Origin: Pseudomonas sp. Irchel 3E20
GTDB lineage: Bacteria > Pseudomonadota > Gammaproteobacteria > Pseudomonadales > Pseudomonadaceae
Direction of reading: 5' to 3'
Assembly (NCBI RefSeq): GCF_900187645.1
Contig: NZ_FYEE01000012.1
Span: 100,351-164,350 of the forward strand
DNA length: 64,000 nt
Shown here: in pieces, positions 30,234-37,954 of the stretch
How the letters are laid out: each line of letters starts with the position of its first letter
Position numbering within the stretch: position 1 is the first letter of the stretch
Program-made: the position numbers and the translations under genes
The notes under the pieces: model-generated
Database searches by the model: none
What the model was told of the DNA's origin: nothing
What the model saw: the letters and a program-made list of their open reading frames with translations, nothing else

Positions 30234-31130
30234 TCAGGAAAGGGATTCGCTTATGAAAAGTCGATGGAGTTCGCCATCCTTAAACACAGGCTTGGCACGA
30301 ACTTTTAGCCCTGCATGATCGTTAAGGGCTTTTGAGTAAGCGTTATTGGGGATTGAAAGCTCTACGTCAACCACTTGTCCGGCGACATGGATAGACTGAT
30401 CTTTCAACTGAACTCGGCAGAGACCTGTCTTCACATTAAGGCCGAAAATACGCTCAATCTGGAATTCGGCAGCGGCGCCAACTTCCATATCTGCATCGGA
30501 GCGTATCGCCATCGCCTCAGCCTCTGAAATTAGAATCTCATCATCCGTTCCTGCGAACTGGGTCATGCTGTGGCAGCTTTTCCCTACCGGCGCCAGCGCC
30601 GCCCGATAAGATGGCTTGGCGGCAGCAACCAACTGAGGTAGCGTTTCGATAAGCTTCTCTTGCAATCTCACAACATCTGCATGAGCAGTGGTCAGGCCGT
30701 TCGCGAGAAGGGTATTGAGATCGGCGGAATCTTTCGCCTGCTGCTTAATAACCTCAATCAATTCTTTCACGCAGCCTCCCCCGGTAAGCGAATCTTTTAC
30801 GAACCCCATGACCTTGGAGATGAGCCAGTCTAGAGCATCCTTGTAAACGTCAGCAAACATTTGATATTCGTTTGCGACATGCGCCAAGGCAAGGAATGCC
30901 TCAAACGAGCCTTCCTTATTGGGTCGCGCATAGCAGGTGAGGGGTATTTGCTTGCGCGGCGGGGCGACTTCAAGGGTTAGGCAATAATGCCCAATCAGGG
31001 TGTATAGGCGAGTCGACCCGGCCAGGGATCTCGAAAACTGCGAAGCGTCTATGTAATGCTGATCGGCCTGCTTTCCTTGATAGGAAATTGGCATTTCTGC
31101 CGCAACGCGGATTTGGTTGATTGAATCCAT
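30234..31130 (-). CDS. Unknown soluble protein in rex position
   Basis: The protein has 298 residues with no signal peptide or membrane span. The N-terminal half is mixed alpha/beta (STRLYTLIGHYCLTLEVAPPRKQIPLTCYARP). There is a helical middle (GGGCVKELIEVIKQQAKDSADLNTLLANG), then a beta-rich C-terminus (LCRVQLKDQSIHVAGQVVDVELSIPNN). A terminator-like hairpin follows (30205-30229). It lies between the repressor gene and PL, so it is likely expressed in the lysogen. I recognise no established family. Confidence 0.7.
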   Translation of the reverse strand: MDSINQIRVAAEMPISYQGKQADQHYIDASQFSRSLAGSTRLYTLIGHYCLTLEVAPPRKQIPLTCYARPNKEGSFEAFLALAHVANEYQMFADVYKDALDWLISKVMGFVKDSLTGGGCVKELIEVIKQQAKDSADLNTLLANGLTTAHADVVRLQEKLIETLPQLVAAAKPSYRAALAPVGKSCHSMTQFAGTDDEILISEAEAMAIRSDADMEVGAAAEFQIERIFGLNVKTGLCRVQLKDQSIHVAGQVVDVELSIPNNAYSKALNDHAGLKVRAKPVFKDGELHRLFISESLS

Positions 31131-31182
31131 TCATGCCTCTTCAGGTCAGACAGCTCGATTATCGTTGCTCAGCCTTTTGATC

Positions 31183-31422
31183 TCATGACCAGCCCACCTT
31201 CACCTCATCCGCATAACCCGCCAGCTTGTCCTCGGCATCCTGAAAGCTCAGCGCGATCTTCATCAGATCGTTGGCGCCTTGCTCATCCCCTGCCGCCAGA
31301 AGGCGCTTGGCAAAGACAAACAGATCAACTCCCGACCACTTGAGCAGGGCCGCAGCCTCTTTCAGGTCGCGGCGCAGCTGCTGGTTGGGTTTGGTTAGGC
31401 CCATTACGGCCTCCACGCTCAT
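31183..31422 (-). CDS. Small protein coupled to the repressor
   Basis: The protein has 79 residues, all-helical (QQLRRDLKEAAALLKWSGVDLFVFAKRLLAAGDEQGANDLMKIA in pattern). Its ATG overlaps the repressor stop by one base, so it is co-translated with cI. It would be present in lysogens. Function unknown. Confidence 0.65.
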   Translation of the reverse strand: MSVEAVMGLTKPNQQLRRDLKEAAALLKWSGVDLFVFAKRLLAAGDEQGANDLMKIALSFQDAEDKLAGYADEVKVGWS

Positions 31423-32081
31423 TAGTGAAATTTTTGGGTGGCTTGCACGACGACGCCGACGATTCGGCAGTTCTCATCAAATACTTCAGTTCGGTAGGCG
31501 GGGTTCAAGGGCTTCAGATAGAGCCTGCCACCATCGCTGACCAGCTTCTTAAAGGTCGCCTCATTGCTGTCTGGCAGCTTAGCCACGACCAGCTTGCCAG
31601 GCGTTGCTTCTACTTCGGTATCCACCAGGATCAGCGATCCTTGGGCGATGCTTGTTCCGACGGGAGACGTCATTGAGTCTCCTTTTACCTCAAGCCAAAA
31701 CGCCGGTCCTTTCGAGTTGTACTCGGAAAGTTCGTAACGGTCGGAAATGCCAACAGGATAGGGCTCGACTGCTTCAGCCCAGGAGCCAGCAGACACCCAA
31801 CTGATGACCGGATAGCGAAAACTTTGCGAGGGCTGCGACGCCATTGAGACGTTGGGCTCTTCTTTCGAGGCCATGGCCATGGGGCCGATGTTGTCAGATA
31901 GCCATATGGCGCTCACGCCGCATGCGTGGGCGATTTTTGGAAGATGCGCGCTTTGAAGGTTCTTCCCCGTCTCCAACTGGGAGATCAGTGGCTGTTCGAC
32001 ACCGGAGACTGACGCCAGTTTTGCCTGGGTCAGCTTGGCGTGCTTTCGCGCTTCTTTTAGACGTTCTGCAAGTGTGCTCAT
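31422..32081 (-). CDS. CI-type repressor, S24 peptidase (LexA-like) fold
   Basis: The protein has 219 residues. The N-terminal HTH (AKLTQAKLASVSGVEQPLISQLETGKN) is followed by an S24 domain with cleavage pair Ala98-Gly99 (VSAGSW), nucleophile Ser136 (KGDSM) and Lys178 (TFKKL). It should repress PL and PR and self-cleave on RecA activation. A TATAAA element on the minus strand (32091-32096) would start transcription near 32081-32084, which favours a leaderless message from MSTL. An ATG six bases upstream is the alternative. Confidence 0.92.
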   Translation of the reverse strand: MSTLAERLKEARKHAKLTQAKLASVSGVEQPLISQLETGKNLQSAHLPKIAHACGVSAIWLSDNIGPMAMASKEEPNVSMASQPSQSFRYPVISWVSAGSWAEAVEPYPVGISDRYELSEYNSKGPAFWLEVKGDSMTSPVGTSIAQGSLILVDTEVEATPGKLVVAKLPDSNEATFKKLVSDGGRLYLKPLNPAYRTEVFDENCRIVGVVVQATQKFH

Positions 32082-32093
32082 GCACATGAATTT

Positions 32094-32154
32094 ATAAGTT
32101 CCCTTATTGACTTGCAAATAAGCGTGCTTCTACTTAGGATATAAGCAGGCTTAT
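32094..32154. promoter_or_regulatory. OR-like region: three operators, PR and PRM
   Basis: The sites are ATAAGTTCCCTTAT (32094-32107), ATAAGCGTGCTTCT (32118-32131) and ATAAGCAGGCTTAT (32141-32154), spaced 24 and 23 bases apart. TTGCAA (32112-32117), 17 bases, TAGGAT (32135-32140) is the probable PR toward cro. The left site covers the repressor's own promoter. The layout is that of lambda OR1-OR3. Confidence 0.82.
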
Positions 32155-32169
32155 TAGGAGGGTTCTCAT

Positions 32170-32382
32170 ATGACCCCTATCGAAAGGCTCGTCGACTTCT
32201 TCGGCGGGCAAACAAAAACCGCTTTGGCGCTCGATGTTTCGCAGGCCGCAGTTTCGTACTGGGTTGCCGGCATTCACCCGATGCGCGCCGAAAAAGCCTT
32301 CAAGGCTGAAGAGTTGACTGGCGGAAGGATCACTGCTCGCGAGTTGTGCATCCCCCAGAAGGGCGCCCAATCCGCCGCCTGA
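32170..32382 (+). CDS. Cro-like/YdaS-type DNA-binding protein
   Basis: The protein has 70 residues. The helix-turn-helix TKTALALDVSQAAVSYWVAG resembles YdaS/Cro proteins that oppose a CI repressor. AGGAGG overlaps the edge of the third operator. It is the first gene of the rightward transcript, divergent from cI. Confidence 0.85.
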   Translation: MTPIERLVDFFGGQTKTALALDVSQAAVSYWVAGIHPMRAEKAFKAEELTGGRITARELCIPQKGAQSAA

Positions 32383-32446
32383 CATTCCTGTCCGCCGTTC
32401 CATTGAAGCCATTTTGATCGCAACCGACCCAAGGAAAAACTAGGAC

Positions 32447-32914
32447 ATGAAAACCCCAGTGCTAGAGACCCGCCGCGAGGTGATGAAGGAAGTTACCAAG
32501 GGCTATCCGGGTGGTCAGGACTGCGCTGCAGCAAAGCTCGGCATCAAGCCCAAGCGCCTGGAAAACCAGATTTATGAGACTGCTGGCTGCCTTCCTTTGA
32601 GTGACTCGGAAATCTATGCGCTTGAGCAGGTTAGTGGAACCGAGCATCTGCCGGACTACATCTGCGCGATGTACGGCGGTGTGTTCGTGAAGATCCCGGA
32701 AGCGGGGGAGCTGGACAACGTCGATCTGTACCAACGCTCGTTGGCGGCATCTGCACAGCGTGGCGCCCTGGATCAGATGGTGGCGTCTGCCCTGGAAGAC
32801 GGGGAGATCGATGCGAGCGAAGCCAAAAAGATCCGCGCCCTGCACGCCAAGTACATGTCGGCCAGCCTTGAGGCAGTCGGGGCGGTAATTGAGTTGCACA
32901 AGGCGCGTGTGTAA
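32447..32914 (+). CDS. CII/YmfL-like phage regulatory protein
   Basis: The protein has 155 residues. The N-terminal segment (MKEVTKGYPGGQDCAAAKLGIKPKRLENQIYETAGC) fits YmfL/CII-family regulators, and the C-terminus is helical (ALEDGEIDASEAKKIRALHAKYM). The position after cro matches lambda cII. Its next gene starts in a TAATG overlap. Confidence 0.78.
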   Translation: MKTPVLETRREVMKEVTKGYPGGQDCAAAKLGIKPKRLENQIYETAGCLPLSDSEIYALEQVSGTEHLPDYICAMYGGVFVKIPEAGELDNVDLYQRSLAASAQRGALDQMVASALEDGEIDASEAKKIRALHAKYMSASLEAVGAVIELHKARV

Positions 32915-33318
32915 TGCGGCTGATCCAGGGTCAGGTCGTACAGATCGCAATCGCGGGCCGGTGCAGCCCTGAAAGCACGGAAATCATTCCTTCGATTGCC
33001 GGGCTGACTCTGCCTGAGTTCTGGCTTGAGTTGTGGGGGCAGGTTGGTAGCAAACGCTCGAAAATCGGCTACGCAAAGTTCGAGCTGGCTACCACAAACG
33101 TCACTGAAGGATTTGCTGAAGGTACGTACCAATTAGCACAGCTGCTGCCGGCAGACGCCCAACCCCCTCATCCAATAATTTCAATGTCAGGTGTTTTATG
33201 GCCTCGGCAGAGAGTCCTTTCAAGCCTTGCACAAGGCGAGCCTTCTCTTCTGGCGGCGTATCACTCTCAAGGATGTTCCTTTCTAGGAGATCGCGGAGGG
33301 TGTCCTCATGAATCTTGA
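32914..33318 (+). CDS. Hypothetical protein, possibly 3'-disrupted
   Basis: The start is coupled to the CII-like gene (TAATG). The first ~62 residues (MRLIQGQVVQIAIAGRCSPESTE... LPEFWLELWGQVGSKRSKIGYAKFEL) look genuine. The remainder lies antisense to the well-supported gene at 33101-33607 and reads as low-quality sequence. The accessory gene may have been inserted into it and replaced its true end. Confidence 0.45.
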   Translation: MRLIQGQVVQIAIAGRCSPESTEIIPSIAGLTLPEFWLELWGQVGSKRSKIGYAKFELATTNVTEGFAEGTYQLAQLLPADAQPPHPIISMSGVLWPRQRVLSSLAQGEPSLLAAYHSQGCSFLGDRGGCPHES

Positions 33319-33607
33319 TCGTCACCACACCAAGGACTGCGCTAAGTCCTCCGTCATCGGCGAGGAAGTCCATGCCCGACTTCGTGCACTGAATGCCATT
33401 GTTGGTGGGAAGGGCGAACCCGTCGCCCGTGAGCTCAATACATTTTTTGATGAGCCCGTGCTCTGCCAGGTAGCAGAGGTTCGCGTCGACTCTCTCCTTT
33501 GTCTCCGCCGCGCCAAGATCGAAGTACAGGCCATGCGGGGCAGGGAATGGGTACGCCTCAGCTGCCGCCTCAAGAATCCGCTTCTGAAGCGCTCTATCCA
33601 ATTTCAT
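33101..33607 (-). CDS. Counter-oriented accessory protein
   Basis: The protein has 168 residues. AGGAGG eight bases before the ATG supports the start. The N-terminal domain (MKLDRALQKRILEAAAEAYPFP... ANLCYLAEHGLIKKCIEL) looks like a winged helix, and the C-terminus is helical. A hairpin with T6 on the minus strand (AGCCAGG/CCTGGCT, about 33707-33730) shields it from upstream antisense transcription. It faces against the rightward operon. Probably a moron. Confidence 0.65.
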   Translation of the reverse strand: MKLDRALQKRILEAAAEAYPFPAPHGLYFDLGAAETKERVDANLCYLAEHGLIKKCIELTGDGFALPTNNGIQCTKSGMDFLADDGGLSAVLGVVTIKIHEDTLRDLLERNILESDTPPEEKARLVQGLKGLSAEAIKHLTLKLLDEGVGRLPAAAVLIGTYLQQILQ

Positions 33608-33765
33608 CTGTCCGGCCTCCTAGGCCTTCTTGTGGGGAAGCAGAAAGCTACCACGGATGCGCCGGACACCCAATTTACCCGCAACACCAAATCGCAGGCA
33701 CAAAAAAGCCAGGTTCGCGGCCTGGCTCTTTGTGCAGCACTTACAACTAAGTTCTGGAGCGAATA

Positions 33766-34623
33766 ATGCCCATGTCTACCCAAACTGTCAATTCGCCACC
33801 TTTCGCGCCACGTTTTTCGCAATCTGAAAACGTGGCGCGGATTAAGCCCGTGACTCCTTTCGACTTCCACGGCTTCCCTGTCCGCGTAATTGACGACGGC
33901 CACGGTGAGCCCTGCTTCATCGCCAAGGACATCGCCGAAGCCCTCGGCTACTCCAACACGTCGAAGGCGATCAATGCTCACTGCAAAGCGGTCAGTACCT
34001 GCCATACCGAAATGGGAGGTCAGGTCCGCGCAGTGCAAATAATCCCGGAGCGCGACCTCTACCGCCTGGTGATGAAGTCCAAGCTCCCGGCTGCTGAGCA
34101 GTTCGAGGAGTGGGTGGTCGGGCAGGTGCTGCCGAGCATCCGCAAGACCGGCACCTTTTCTGCCCAAGGCCCAAACAACTCCAAGATCGTCGGCGAGCTG
34201 GCAATCCTTGAGTGCTTCGATCGCCTGCTCAAGCCTGCGCCCTCCAGCAAAATGATGATGCTTGCCCAGATCGCCGCCAACAACGGTCTGGACGCCAAGT
34301 TCCTCCCGGGCTACGCCGTGGACGCCGCTTCTGATGCTGCTGGCGGCTCTTCCATGCCTACCAAGGCCGTCACTGCTCTCATCAAGGAAAACAATATCAG
34401 CAGCACGGCGCCTGGCTTCAATCGCGCACTGGCTGCCTATGGCTTCCTCAAGGTTATGCAGCGCAAGAACTCCAAGGGCCTGTCTGTTGATTTCTGGTCT
34501 GTGACTGAAAAGGGCCTCCAGTACGGCAAGAACCTCACCAGCCCTCAATGCCCCCGCGAGACGCAGCCTCACTGGTACGTGGATCGCTTCCTTGAATTGG
34601 CCGCTTTGGTCGGGAAGGCCTGA
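33766..34623 (+). CDS. BRO-N family phage antirepressor
   Basis: The protein has 285 residues. The Bro-N domain begins at about residue 28 (FDFHGFPVRVIDDGHGEPCFIAKDIAEALGYSNTSKAI) and contains ERDLYRLVMKSKLPAAEQFEEWVVGQVLPSIRKTG. A C-terminal DNA/repressor-interaction domain follows (GFNRALAAYGFLKVMQRKNSKGLSVDFW). Antirepressors of this family inactivate CI-type repressors. GGAG six bases upstream supports the start. A 13-base dyad lies inside its 5' end. Confidence 0.82.
   Translation: MPMSTQTVNSPPFAPRFSQSENVARIKPVTPFDFHGFPVRVIDDGHGEPCFIAKDIAEALGYSNTSKAINAHCKAVSTCHTEMGGQVRAVQIIPERDLYRLVMKSKLPAAEQFEEWVVGQVLPSIRKTGTFSAQGPNNSKIVGELAILECFDRLLKPAPSSKMMMLAQIAANNGLDAKFLPGYAVDAASDAAGGSSMPTKAVTALIKENNISSTAPGFNRALAAYGFLKVMQRKNSKGLSVDFWSVTEKGLQYGKNLTSPQCPRETQPHWYVDRFLELAALVGKA
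33804..33839. repeat. Perfect inverted repeat CGCGCCACGTTTT
   Basis: 13-base perfect arms (33804-33816 and 33827-33839) around a 10-base loop, within the first codons of the antirepressor gene. The same 9-base core recurs as a dyad at 40177-40212. Confidence 0.7.
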
Positions 34624-34624
34624 C

Positions 34625-35605
34625 ATGCAATACACCGTCACGATTAACCAGGTGAAGGCGCTGGAGTGGGGGCTGAATTCTCAGCAGGCCCTGCTGTTCG
34701 CCTTCGTCTATGGCTGCCCGAGCTGGACAAAGCCAATCAAGACCGATGGCGGGATCTTCTTCGCACTGAGCAAGGCCAAGATCATTGAGGAGCTGCCGCT
34801 GCTCACTGATAAGCCGGACACCGCTTATCGCATGCTGAAGGCTCTGGAAGAGGCTGGTTTGATTGAGCTTTCCAGCACTTCAAACATCACGCTTTTCCGC
34901 CTCACAGAGAAGGCCGTCGAGTGGAACCAGAAGCTCGACGGGTCGGAAAAATATCCGACCCCACCAAAAAACAAAGGTCGGAAAAATATCCGATCTACCT
35001 CGGATAAATCTCCGAGCAAGGTCGGAAAAAAATCCGATCAAGGGTCGGAAAAATCTCCGACAAATCAGGATACCAATAATCAGGGTACCAATCAGGATAC
35101 CAGTCACAGCTTGCCGGAAGGCTCGGACAAGCCGACCCAACCCGGCGTGCTTGTGCTGGTTGTGGATCAACCCGAAGCACCCCGCGTCGAAATACCCGTC
35201 GACATGCCAGGGCCGAAAGACCAGGCCTGCAAAACGTTCAAGGCCTGGGCGAACTACGCCATGGCTTACCGCAAGCGGTACCAGTGCTGGCCGGTATGGA
35301 ACGCTGCAGCCGGTGGAATCCTTGGCAAGCTGGTTGATCGCCTGGGAGTCGACGTTGCCCACAGCGTTGCCGCGTACTACCTCACGATCAACGACGCCCG
35401 CATCGTCAATGACTGCCACAGCTTGAACAACCTGATCGCCAAGGCGGAGGCCTACCACACCCAGTGGGCTACCGGCCGTCAGATGAATTCGCGAACTGCC
35501 CGCCAGATCGAAGACACCCAAGCCAACTTCAACGCCGGCCAAGAGGCCAGCCGCAGCATTCTGGAAGGGGGTGAGAGCAATGCTTTCCTACGCCGAAACC
35601 GCTGA
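34625..35605 (+). CDS. Replication initiator, lambda O-like position
   Basis: The protein has 326 residues. The N-terminal winged-helix region (YGCPSWTKPIKTDGGIFFALSKAKIIEELPLLTDKPDTAYRMLKALEEAGLIEL) is typical of phage initiators. The C-terminal domain is CKTFKAWANYAMAYRKRYQCWPVW... ILGKLVDRLG. The region between (residues ~105-160) is low-complexity because it is encoded by iterons. It probably binds these repeats to open the origin and load helicase with the next gene product. Confidence 0.82.
   Translation: MQYTVTINQVKALEWGLNSQQALLFAFVYGCPSWTKPIKTDGGIFFALSKAKIIEELPLLTDKPDTAYRMLKALEEAGLIELSSTSNITLFRLTEKAVEWNQKLDGSEKYPTPPKNKGRKNIRSTSDKSPSKVGKKSDQGSEKSPTNQDTNNQGTNQDTSHSLPEGSDKPTQPGVLVLVVDQPEAPRVEIPVDMPGPKDQACKTFKAWANYAMAYRKRYQCWPVWNAAAGGILGKLVDRLGVDVAHSVAAYYLTINDARIVNDCHSLNNLIAKAEAYHTQWATGRQMNSRTARQIEDTQANFNAGQEASRSILEGGESNAFLRRNR
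34941..35101 (+). repeat. Iteron array inside the initiator gene (probable replication origin)
   Basis: Five ~20-base dyad-symmetric iterons of type GGTCGGAAAAATATCCGACC start at 34941, 34976, 34998, 35020 and 35043 (22-23 bases apart for the last four). Three 12-base direct repeats, AATCAGG(A/G)TACC, follow at 35063, 35078 and 35090. This is the layout of lambda ori within gene O, one helical-repeat-spaced array. Confidence 0.85.
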
Positions 35606-36365
35606 ACTGAGCATGGCCATTTGTGCCACTGCTGAAACCCTTGGGCAGGTGCTGAGCGCACCGGCTGCCAAGCTGATGGCCGAGGATCTGGCGGAACACG
35701 ACATGGGCGTCATCGCCAATGCGCTCTGGTCCTGCCGTCGTGAACTGACTGGAAAACTGACACTTGCCGCGATTCTTCAGCGCGTCCAAGCCGCTGACGG
35801 CCGCCCCGGCAGGGACGAAGCCTGGGCCATCGCCATGACCACCAACGACGAATACGAAACCGTGGTGCTGACCGATGAAATTCAGCTGGCCCTTGCTGCT
35901 GCCAAACCTGTGCTCGATGCCGGAGACAAGATCGGTGCCCGCATGGCCTTCATCAGCGCCTACGAGCGGTTTGTCGGCCAATCCCGAGAGGATGCCAAGC
36001 CTGTGAACTGGCACGTCTCTGTGGGCTTTGATGCGAGCCGCAGAGTTCAGGCGGTTACCAAGGCCGTCGAGCTGAAGCGTATTCCTCGGGAGCACGCTCA
36101 GAAGTATCTCGCCGATCTCAGCGTTGTGCCGCTTACCGAAGACGGACGTGCAATCGCTGGCCTGCTGACAGGAACGGTTACCCAGCCAACCCCAGTCCTG
36201 CGCGAAAAGCTTCAGCTGGTGAAGTCCTCAATGCTGGAAATGCGCAAAGCCAGCGCTGAGCGAAAGCTCGAACTACGGATTGAAGCGGCCAATGAATTGG
36301 CGAATCGCCGGGCGCTGCTGATCCGGCAGGCCCAGGAACTGGAAGAGAAGAGGGCGGCGCAATGA
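35580..36365 (+). CDS. Helicase-loader position (lambda P-like) protein
   Basis: The protein has 261 residues from the ATG at 35580; a GTG nine bases earlier is possible. The N-terminal half holds LMAEDLAEHDMGVIANALWSCRRELTGKLTLAAILQRVQ, which fits the DnaB-interaction style of phage P-type proteins. The C-terminus is a long charged coil. It overlaps the O-like gene by 26 bases. The role is inferred from order. Confidence 0.62.
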   Translation: MLSYAETAELSMAICATAETLGQVLSAPAAKLMAEDLAEHDMGVIANALWSCRRELTGKLTLAAILQRVQAADGRPGRDEAWAIAMTTNDEYETVVLTDEIQLALAAAKPVLDAGDKIGARMAFISAYERFVGQSREDAKPVNWHVSVGFDASRRVQAVTKAVELKRIPREHAQKYLADLSVVPLTEDGRAIAGLLTGTVTQPTPVLREKLQLVKSSMLEMRKASAERKLELRIEAANELANRRALLIRQAQELEEKRAAQ

Positions 36366-37054
36366 CCGATTACAGCGAACTGAAGCGGCTGGCCGAGGCC
36401 TGCATCGCTGCCGGCGAATACCTGCCGGGTGAAGCATGGGAAGAGGACCGTAGCTATTGCCAAGCAGAAGTGGCGTTTCTTGAATTCGTGCCCGTGGCAA
36501 CACCTGCCGCAGTCCAGGCGCTGATCGCCGAGAGCGAGCGCCTGAAGACATTGCGGAGCGCAACCGAACGTGATCTTGCGCAAGAGCTTGAGGTTTGGCG
36601 GAGCGGCCCGTCCTGCTGGAGTTGCGGCGATACCGGTGACGTGCATGACATCGTCGGCGAATGGCGTGGCCAATGCGACTGCAATGCAGCCAAGTTGATT
36701 GATGTTGCCAGTGAGCGCGACCAGCTCAAGGCCGAGAACGAGCGCCAGGCGGCGCAATACAAGGAATGGCAGGCAAGCCACCACGCCAACTACTGCAAGG
36801 TCGCCGAAGAGCGCGACGAACTCCGTGCTGAAAACGCCGGCCTCAAGACCGGCTACGAAGCCTACGAGCAGGTGAATGCTGAGCTGAAGGCTGAGGTGGA
36901 GGGGCTGCGCAAGTTGGGCCCGAGCAAAGAAATCATCTGGTGCGCCTGCGGTGATGGCTATCCAGTTAACAGCCACGGCGCAGGGTTCATGGATGCCAAC
37001 AACGGCGTTTGCGCGAATTGCGACGCCGCCCTGGGCCAGGGAGAGCAGTCATGA
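36362..37054 (+). CDS. Coiled-coil protein with zinc ribbon, Ead-like
   Basis: The protein has 230 residues. It starts MTDYSELKRLAEACIAAGEY, as in the Ead/Ea22-like group. It has a central CWSCGDTG...GQCDC ribbon, a coiled coil (VASERDQLKAENERQAAQYKEW... ELKAEVEGLRKL) and a C-terminal Cys pair set (WCACGDGYP... CANCDAAL). Four-base overlaps at both ends. The function of this family is unclear. Confidence 0.65.
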   Translation: MTDYSELKRLAEACIAAGEYLPGEAWEEDRSYCQAEVAFLEFVPVATPAAVQALIAESERLKTLRSATERDLAQELEVWRSGPSCWSCGDTGDVHDIVGEWRGQCDCNAAKLIDVASERDQLKAENERQAAQYKEWQASHHANYCKVAEERDELRAENAGLKTGYEAYEQVNAELKAEVEGLRKLGPSKEIIWCACGDGYPVNSHGAGFMDANNGVCANCDAALGQGEQS

Positions 37055-37215
37055 GCCGCAGCCAAGTAGCAATTTTGGTCTGCTCGCTCTATGCGGTGAT
37101 CGGAATTCTTGTAGGGGGCAGTATGCGCCCGTTTCTCGCCCTCGCTGTATTCACCTGCGGGCCGCTTGCTCTGCATTACCTGACCAATCCGGAAGCCAGG
37201 GGGGATCAGCCATGA
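37051..37215 (+). CDS. Two-span small membrane protein
   Basis: The protein has 54 residues. Hydrophobic segments VAILVCSLYAVIGILVGG and FLALAVFTCGPLALHYL. It starts and ends in ATGA overlaps in the nin-like region. Function unknown. Confidence 0.65.
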   Translation: MSRSQVAILVCSLYAVIGILVGGSMRPFLALAVFTCGPLALHYLTNPEARGDQP

Positions 37216-37679
37216 CCAACATCACCCACAAGCCTCGCCACTTCTGGTCAGCCGGTCCTGCGCGAGTTCGTGAGGTCTTGCGGCTCGCCTACCTGTTCGC
37301 TACCGAGCTGTCCGCCGCCGGCGCCGTCGAGATCATCGTCCGCCCGGTGAAGTCCCGCCGCACCCTGGAGCAGAACGCCAAGCTGTGGGCGATGTTGGGC
37401 GACATCTCCCGCCAGGTCGAATGGCCGGTCAATGGTGTCATGCAGAAGCTCGACAGCGAGGACTGGAAGGCCCTCATGACCGCGGCAGCCCGCCATGAGA
37501 TCCGCATGGCCCAGGGCATCAATGGCGGTGTGGTGATGCTCGGGGAAAGCACCAAGCGCATGACCGTGGCTGAATTGGGCGACGTGATCGAATGTATGTA
37601 CGTCTTCGGCGCCGAAAAGGGCGTCAGCTGGAGCGAGCTGAAAGGGCAGATGCCAGAGCAATGGGAGGCGGCAGCATGA
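37212..37679 (+). CDS. ninB: NinB/Orf recombination mediator
   Basis: The protein has 155 residues. The segment RRTLEQNAKLWAMLGDISRQVEWPVNG and the DWKALMTAA... GGVVMLGESTKRMTVAELGDVIECMYVFGAEKGV pattern is the NinB signature. NinB (lambda Orf) binds single-stranded DNA with SSB and can replace RecFOR in loading. It is in a run of ATGA-coupled genes, as in the lambda nin region. Confidence 0.88.
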   Translation: MTNITHKPRHFWSAGPARVREVLRLAYLFATELSAAGAVEIIVRPVKSRRTLEQNAKLWAMLGDISRQVEWPVNGVMQKLDSEDWKALMTAAARHEIRMAQGINGGVVMLGESTKRMTVAELGDVIECMYVFGAEKGVSWSELKGQMPEQWEAAA

Positions 37680-37954
37680 GCCATAACTTCAAGCCGGGCG
37701 ACCTGGCGCTGGTTATCAATCACACCTTCCCACCAGTGATCGGCACATGCGTCGAACTGATAAGTCGTCATCTGGTGAGTCCGGTGGATCGCAAGGATCC
37801 AATGGACCCAGGCGTTTATGAGCAGGATGGCGGCGACCCGGTATGGGTAGTGAGCGAAGACAAGGCCATCGTTTGGGAAAAGTGGCTCATGCCCCTTCGT
37901 GGCGACTTCACCCCAGAGCAGCAGAAAGCCAAGGAGGCAGAGCCATGCGCGTAG
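37676..37954 (+). CDS. Hypothetical nin-region protein
   Basis: The protein has 92 residues (MSHNFKPGDLALVINHTFPPVIGTCVELI...). The N-terminal part looks like a small beta barrel (KPGDLALV... VWVVSEDKAIVWEKWLMPL). It starts in an ATGA overlap with ninB and overlaps ninG by 10 bases. Not recognised. Confidence 0.7.
   Translation: MSHNFKPGDLALVINHTFPPVIGTCVELISRHLVSPVDRKDPMDPGVYEQDGGDPVWVVSEDKAIVWEKWLMPLRGDFTPEQQKAKEAEPCA

Noticed and set aside
33604..34641. 345-codon reverse frame over the antirepressor gene
   Set aside because: Antisense to a gene with clear Bro-N motifs; composition is that of a shadow.
34941..35062. Regularly spaced repeats considered as a CRISPR array
   Set aside because: Units are ~20 bases with 2-3 base gaps (one of 15), lie inside a reading frame and have dyad symmetry; they are iterons.
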